Of a stretch of DNA of 64,000 nucleotides, positions 58,910 through 64,000 are shown in pieces. Where the stretch lies: NCBI GenBank assembly GCA_964017235.1, contig OZ024931.1:24032189-24096188 (forward strand). Direction: 5' to 3'. This DNA comes from Sabellastarte sp. h YS-2021 (taxonomy: Eukaryota; Annelida; Polychaeta; Sabellida; Sabellidae). Position numbers and translations under genes: made by a program. Under the pieces are notes generated by a model. It was given only the letters and a program-made list of their open reading frames with translations, was not told the origin of the DNA and did no database searches. Within the stretch, counting starts at the first letter, position 1; each line of letters starts with the position of its first letter.

Positions 58910-61200
58910 TAGTTCACAATCCTATTGTGTTTGAAAAAAGTCTTGATACCAATACACAATAGATTTGATCTTTTAGGCAATATTGACACCAATACTGACG
59001 GTATTGATTAAGTTCATGAATGTGACAAAATACAAACAGATTCTAATGGGAATTTGTTGTGCAAACACAGAAATGGTAATATGGCTAAGGAAAATGACAG
59101 TAAAGTAAATGTCAATAAGTCAGCAAAAATGTTATTAAATACAAATCTGCATCAACAAATGCCGGCGTAGAAGTTGTCTTTGAACCAGTTGAAGGTGAGT
59201 GTCACAGTGATTTGCAAAAAATCCCAAAAAAGTACTTGCGTGTATGCGTCATCCTGCTGTCGATTCTGGCGTTGACAAGTATAATCTGTATCTCAGAATC
59301 AGGCCTCGTCACAGGCAGCAAGGGTCTAATGCAAAATATTGTGATAATTTTAAAGCATGGGATTGTCAGAATGAAGAAAAAATTAACTATCTCAGCCCTC
59401 AGATCCAAACTCAGTCAAAACTAAAACCAGATGTATTGCAACATTACTTTTTTCTCATTAGATATGGCTTCACCCAAGATTTTAATCATAGTAATCCCCT
59501 GCGAAGTGTAGCTAAAATCATACCTCAAAGATTATTTACAGAAATGACATACAGGCCTATTTACATGAAGAAATGGCATTTGAGGCTATTGTGGGCCCCT
59601 GTTCTGATTCCCCCATTGAAAATTTACGCATTTTCCCCTTTTTAACATGAGATAAACCAGGTATAAAGGACAGGAAGGTTATTGTCGACTTTAGTTTCCC
59701 CCCCATGGCTATTAAATTAATGCAGGAGTCGATTTGCATTTGCTTCTGTTGATATAATAAATATTCCTACCCTCTCAATCCTGGCCTTTCTAGAATTTTT
59801 GACCTTCAATAAGGTCTCATTCTCAAGTCTCCCCAGCAGTTACATTTCTGCAGTCAAAACTACAATTTCATCTTTTGCAGCTAGCATCATTGGCTTCAGT
59901 GACCCCAGGATTAAACTCTATAATAAATCTATTATGAAACACAGGCCACTCAGCCCCTCAGTCAGGGATGGGGTCTATTACATGCTGTCTATTACTATTA
60001 CGATTACTATTACAGTGCCATCTATTACTATTACATTGTCACTTATTACTTTTATTACTTTCTGTCAAAACAAAAATATTTCATAATCCTATCAAAGCAT
60101 GCAGGGAGAAAGCCCAGTCTTGTTATTAGTCTAACAATGATGCTTCAACTGAAATATCTAACAAGGTGTCATATAATCCTATTGAAAGTGTCACATTCTT
60201 GAGTAGAAAAATCACTGCAATTAGCCTTTACACAAACTGGCTCAAAACTATGAAAAGATTGCAGCAGTAGATATATCTATTGTTGTTCAATTGAATAAGC
60301 AATATAGTGAGAGTTATACTTAGTATGTAAACCCATTCACATCCAGATTATAAACATATTTTTTTAATTTCCATTATATATTATATATTTATTATATAAT
60401 AATGTATATTTCATTACTTTTGAGAGAGAATAAAATATTAAAGAGAAAAAAATACATGTATATTTCATGTAACAAGGCTTGTATAGCTTGCATTAAATAA
60501 AACACAACAATAAAAATAGTGAAAAATTTTCTGAGAAATCCAATGTTAGTTAAATGTTTATAAATAGAGATATATTGAACAAAAACAACAGTTAGCCAAT
60601 GTAATAGAAAGTAATAGAAAGGGTAATAGATTTTTTCTATTACTGTGCAATCTATTACTATTACATTTAAATCTATTACTTTTCTATTACTTATATTATA
60701 TCGACCCCATCTCTGGCCTCAGTTAAAGCAGTAATTGACATACCCCTTCGTCTTGTTGGTGTGCTTGTCGCACTGTTTCAGTTGAGGCCATGGTCCAGTT
60801 TGCTACCATTGTTCAAAGTGTTAACTTCATCTCCCCTCCAGGTGTTCCAATAATTCTTGTAAACATTTAACATTGTGTAAAACTCTGGTAAGTGGTGACT
60901 GTTCACCAATTACTCTTCCTGCTAAATGTTTTCTTAAACCCCACAATGGGGCTGTACCATCATTCTAATTTAAAGTTTTGGGATGAAAGCTCCCTCCCCC
61001 CTCCACCCCAGCTTTCAACTCCCACTACACCTTTTCACAGGTTATGTGGTTTCTTTCCATTTTAAAATCTATTCACACTCACTGCACTGCCTATCCAGTC
61101 ATGTGAATTCCATTTATGTAACCAATCTCCATTGTTTAATTATTACTTTATGGCGGCCTTTTTCAATGTCAAGTAATTGTTTAAATTTTTAAGATGTTTA
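58910..61200 (+). mobile_element. Third YR retroelement, decayed fossil
   Basis: Pieces similar to the 43-49 kb elements: IPIHNRFDLLG-like wording near 58945, the reverse transcriptase entry (LIRYGFTQDFNH) near 59450, and a recombinase N-terminal piece near 59780-59960. Interrupted by a hAT element at 59963-60715. Many breaks; old. The right limit is uncertain. Confidence 0.65.
59963..60715. mobile_element. Non-autonomous hAT element with 8-bp target duplication
   Basis: Inverted ends CAGGGATGGGGTC (59963) and GACCCCATCTCTG (to 60715); flanks CCCTCAGT (59955-59962) and GCCTCAGT (60716-60723), seven of eight alike. Both match hAT rules. The interior is A+T-rich with CTATTACTATTAC words near both ends. 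No transposase. Confidence 0.85.
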
Positions 61201-61252
61201 GTACCTTGTCTTGGTTATCATACATTTAACAATGTTTTTTATTTGTGTATGT

Positions 61253-61303
61253 GGAATAAAGACTCTTGTCGATGTGTATGTGGAATAAAGACTCTTGTCG
61301 ATG
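61253..61303 (+). repeat. Tandem doublet
   Basis: TGTGGAATAAAGACTCTTGT, then CGATG, occurs twice in a row; it includes AATAAA twice. Confidence 0.7.
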
Positions 61304-61734
61304 TGGCGGTATGGCAGATGCCTTGTCATAATCATTAAATTATGTCATTTATATTTGTGTATTAATAGCATAAAGTAAGATTTTAATAAATCGAAGGTCT
61401 TGTGCAAGGCTACAAAATGTCCACTGACTCTCTCTAAAACCTAAAACTGATGACCCGGGGGTACATTCTCATCATCTCCCACTACACCCTAAATGAAGTG
61501 TACATCTGACACATATTGTAACAGTTTCCATGTAAATTATTTGTTATTTTCCTTGATACATGATTGTAAATATGTAGTTAATAATACAAGCTTTTAGAGA
61601 CATGTGTATTGTAGTAAATGTGTAAAATGTGATAACTTTATTTCTATTCTGTGTGTTTATCATGTTTTTCTTTGGTAAAGAATAGAATGAATTAATAGAA
61701 TGATTACTCTTCTGAATTTTTGATGATCTGTATT

Positions 61735-62165
61735 AGTGTGACTTCAATCAGATGGATTGCTAGTACCATGCCAACTATTAGGTTAAGTAACTATTAAAGT
61801 AAGTTCTAGGACGTGTACTGGTGTGAATTCAATCAGATGGATCACTGGTATCATGTCATTTAGTAGTTTAATCATACAAAATGTTAGCTTAATATTACAG
61901 TAAATTCTGATATATAATGTGTGCCAGTATGAATTCAATCAGATGGATCACTGGTATCACATCATTCATTTGGTAAATAATAAGGTGTGTTAAGTCAGTA
62001 TTTCAATAAGTCTTCTGTATGATGTGTACTGGTGTGAATTCAATCAGACGGATCACTGGTATTGCATCATTTATTGGCTTATAATATGTTAAGTTACTAT
62101 TAGAATAATTACTAGAATATAGGGAATATTGGTGTGAAATCAATCAGATGGATCACTGATGTTTT
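61735..62165 (+). repeat. ~103-bp degenerate tandem repeat
   Basis: Five copies of CAATCAGATGGATCACTGGT with TGGTGTGAATT before it, at about 61745, 61830, 61929, 62039 and 62140. A short echo lies near 63374. No coding. Confidence 0.75.
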
Positions 62166-62199
62166 GGGCTATTCCTTAGGATTAATTTGGTGTGTTTTA

Positions 62200-62870
62200 T
62201 CTAGTATCTTGAAAGGTACTGGTTAAGGTTAAGTACTACAGTGACATAAGAGAATGTCTAAGCATTTGAAGGCAGGCTGATTTTGAGATACTATGTCTGT
62301 TATGGTATTTTGAATAGGAGTAAAACATTAATGGTATAACTGTTTAAGATGTCATGAAGTTATTAGACACTATTAATTAACTGCTATTGGATTCTGTTGT
62401 GGCTGTTTTTATTGGTGCCTCTGTTATTATTGTCAAATATCCGGTTGATTATTGAAATCAATAAATGTTTTGGTTGTCTGTTTGACCTGAATTCTAATTA
62501 AAGTAATAAAAATATTTGATTTTAAGATAGATCTTTTCCATGATTCAGTTTTACCCCTAAGGACTGACATCTGAACATGAGGCACAGCCTCTATTTATTT
62601 AGGATAACTGTTGGACCTGGGCATGTCGCAGGCATAGTCTGATTTAGTTTGAAACAAAAATTGTCATCAACATTTGTTGACTGGGGGATTGGCCTTTTGA
62701 TTGATATTTGGTCATCTTGAACTTAATTACCACCAATGCCACCCAATGATGAGATAGTCAGACCATGTGACTGTCACATTTATTAGTGGTTCATCCTTGA
62801 AGTTATGTGTTTAAGGTGTTAAGTTTGTAAGGCTTTAAGTTTCCATTGGCAAAATTAAAAGCTTATGTAA
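62200..62870. other. No recognisable gene
   Basis: A+T-rich, no repeat named. Confidence 0.4.
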
Positions 62871-62879
62871 TTCTGTATC

Positions 62880-63130
62880 GGTAAAAATTCTGTATCGGTA
62901 AAAGTTATAGTGGATTTGAACCTTTGCTGTATTCTGTATTGGTAAAAGTTATAGTGTATTTGAACCTTTGCATGGTAGAAGATTATTTGGGTTTAAGCTT
63001 TCTGCATGGCAGAAACTTGTGTGTTGTAACTTTCTATATGGTAGAATAGTTATGTATTGCTTGGAATTTCTGCATGGTAGAAAGTTCGAGCAATTCTGTG
63101 TTATTTTCTGCATGGCAGAAAATGTGTGTT
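62880..63130. repeat. Cluster of short palindromes and GTATCGGTAAAA repeats
   Basis: Three copies of CTGTAT(C/T)GGTAAAA are followed by five forms of TTTCTGCATGGCAGAAA spaced 30-45 bases apart, each a potential hairpin. Confidence 0.65.
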
Positions 63131-63728
63131 CATAACACCTGTGGCTCAAACTTATTGTCTTTATCTCAAATTAGTAACTATTTCCACTGTGGATCTTTAA
63201 AATTTTATTGTAAGCTGTTAAAAGGCTTGATCTTAGTGTGTGTGCCTAGTCGAAGAGTACTTCATCCTATATTATTGTATCTTGAGCACAGCAGTATTAG
63301 GGATGATAACTGATATCTCAAACAACACTCACACTCTTAAAGGAATAGTTTCATTGTTGAGAGAGAATTACTGGTGTCACTTCAATCGTGATTCTGTTCT
63401 CTGGGCTTTATTTTGATTATCTTAGATTGGAACATTTAGTAGAAGGTGTAACTATTAACTCTTATTCTTGAAAACTGCTCTGTTTGTTAGTGTGCTTGCT
63501 TAATTAATACAATTCACTACATCACCATTTCATCTCATTAGCATTAAGTTAGTTATGACAAGAGTATATTAACGCAACATTGCAATAATCTGTGAATATG
63601 ATTGATGGTGCTGTATACTATATTCACTGTTGTAGGGTCTTGCTGAAACCTAAGTAGAAGTAACAAACCTTACAAAGGTTTTTAAACTGATATTTGAATC
63701 AAAGGCCTGAGTTTTGTGCCTGGTGTGC

Positions 63729-63748
63729 TGTGTGTGTGTGTGTGTGTG
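63729..63748. repeat. (GT)n microsatellite
   Basis: About ten GT units. Confidence 0.9.
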
Positions 63749-63938
63749 AGGATTGATATGAGTTAATGTAAAAAAATGACACTATTGCCACAGAATCTGA
63801 CATCTTGATTTTTGTTTTAACTCTTGCCTATTCAAGATACCATATGATGTTTCTTTTGTGTGTTTATGATTAATTAATATGATGGAGTTAATCTTAAGTT
63901 TTATTTCTACTAGTTTGAGAGGAGACTGGATTTTCAAA

Positions 63939-64000
63939 ATGACAACGCAACTGAAAAGTAATGTAAGCCTTGTTACTCATTCTGAAACTGATGACCAAGG
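63939..64000 (+). CDS. Possible start of a gene, cut by the window edge
   Basis: An ATG opens a frame (MTTQLKSNVSLVTHSETDDQ) that is still open at the end. A pyrimidine-rich tract and CTACTAG lie just before, as a splice acceptor would. Twenty codons are too few to judge. Confidence 0.15.
   Translation, partial: MTTQLKSNVSLVTHSETDDQ

Noticed and set aside
1-64000. CRISPR array or bacterial operon
   Set aside because: All tandem repeats have units of 24-158 bp without constant repeat/variable spacer structure; the DNA is clearly animal.

Overview
The window looks like A+T-rich, intron-rich animal DNA, most likely from a mollusc (a bivalve is my best guess). The reasons are one spliced host gene with long introns, tRNA-headed SINEs, short-unit 'pearl'/HINE-type Helitron relatives with ~155-bp core repeats, and many tyrosine-recombinase (YR) retroelements. 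This is an inference from repeat types and gene structure; no species-specific marker was seen.

Host gene (2.4-18.3 kb, minus strand): ten exons encode the first 444 residues of microsomal triglyceride transfer protein large subunit (MTTP), from the signal peptide to the start of the helical domain. All ten junctions have GT/AG signals and fit in phase. The rest of the gene lies beyond the left edge. Its introns carry SINEs, LINE tails, MITEs with CWG flanks and Helitron-like elements. One intron holds tandem degenerate copies of part of exon 5.

Repeat-rich middle (18.5-38 kb): no host gene was recognised. It holds LINE fragments, an inverted pair of ~1.05-kb Helitron-like elements, several CWG-flanked MITEs that sit directly beside one another, a 5S rRNA-like fragment, and a ~153-bp satellite split by a badly decayed DIRS-like fossil.

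Nested block (38.8-55.7 kb): a ~4-kb PIF/Harbinger DNA transposon (broken transposase on plus, intact MADF/Myb-like protein on minus) appears to be split by a YR retroelement, which is itself split by a second, nearly whole YR retroelement with Ngaro/PAT-like split direct repeats. A histone-type 3' stem-loop lies 35 nt after a minus-strand polyglutamine frame in the Harbinger part.

Right part (55.7-64 kb): Harbinger-end MITEs with a long hairpin, palindromic minisatellites, a third decayed YR fossil interrupted by a non-autonomous hAT element, and short tandem and hairpin repeats. No host gene was recognised, apart from a possible partial exon at the very end.
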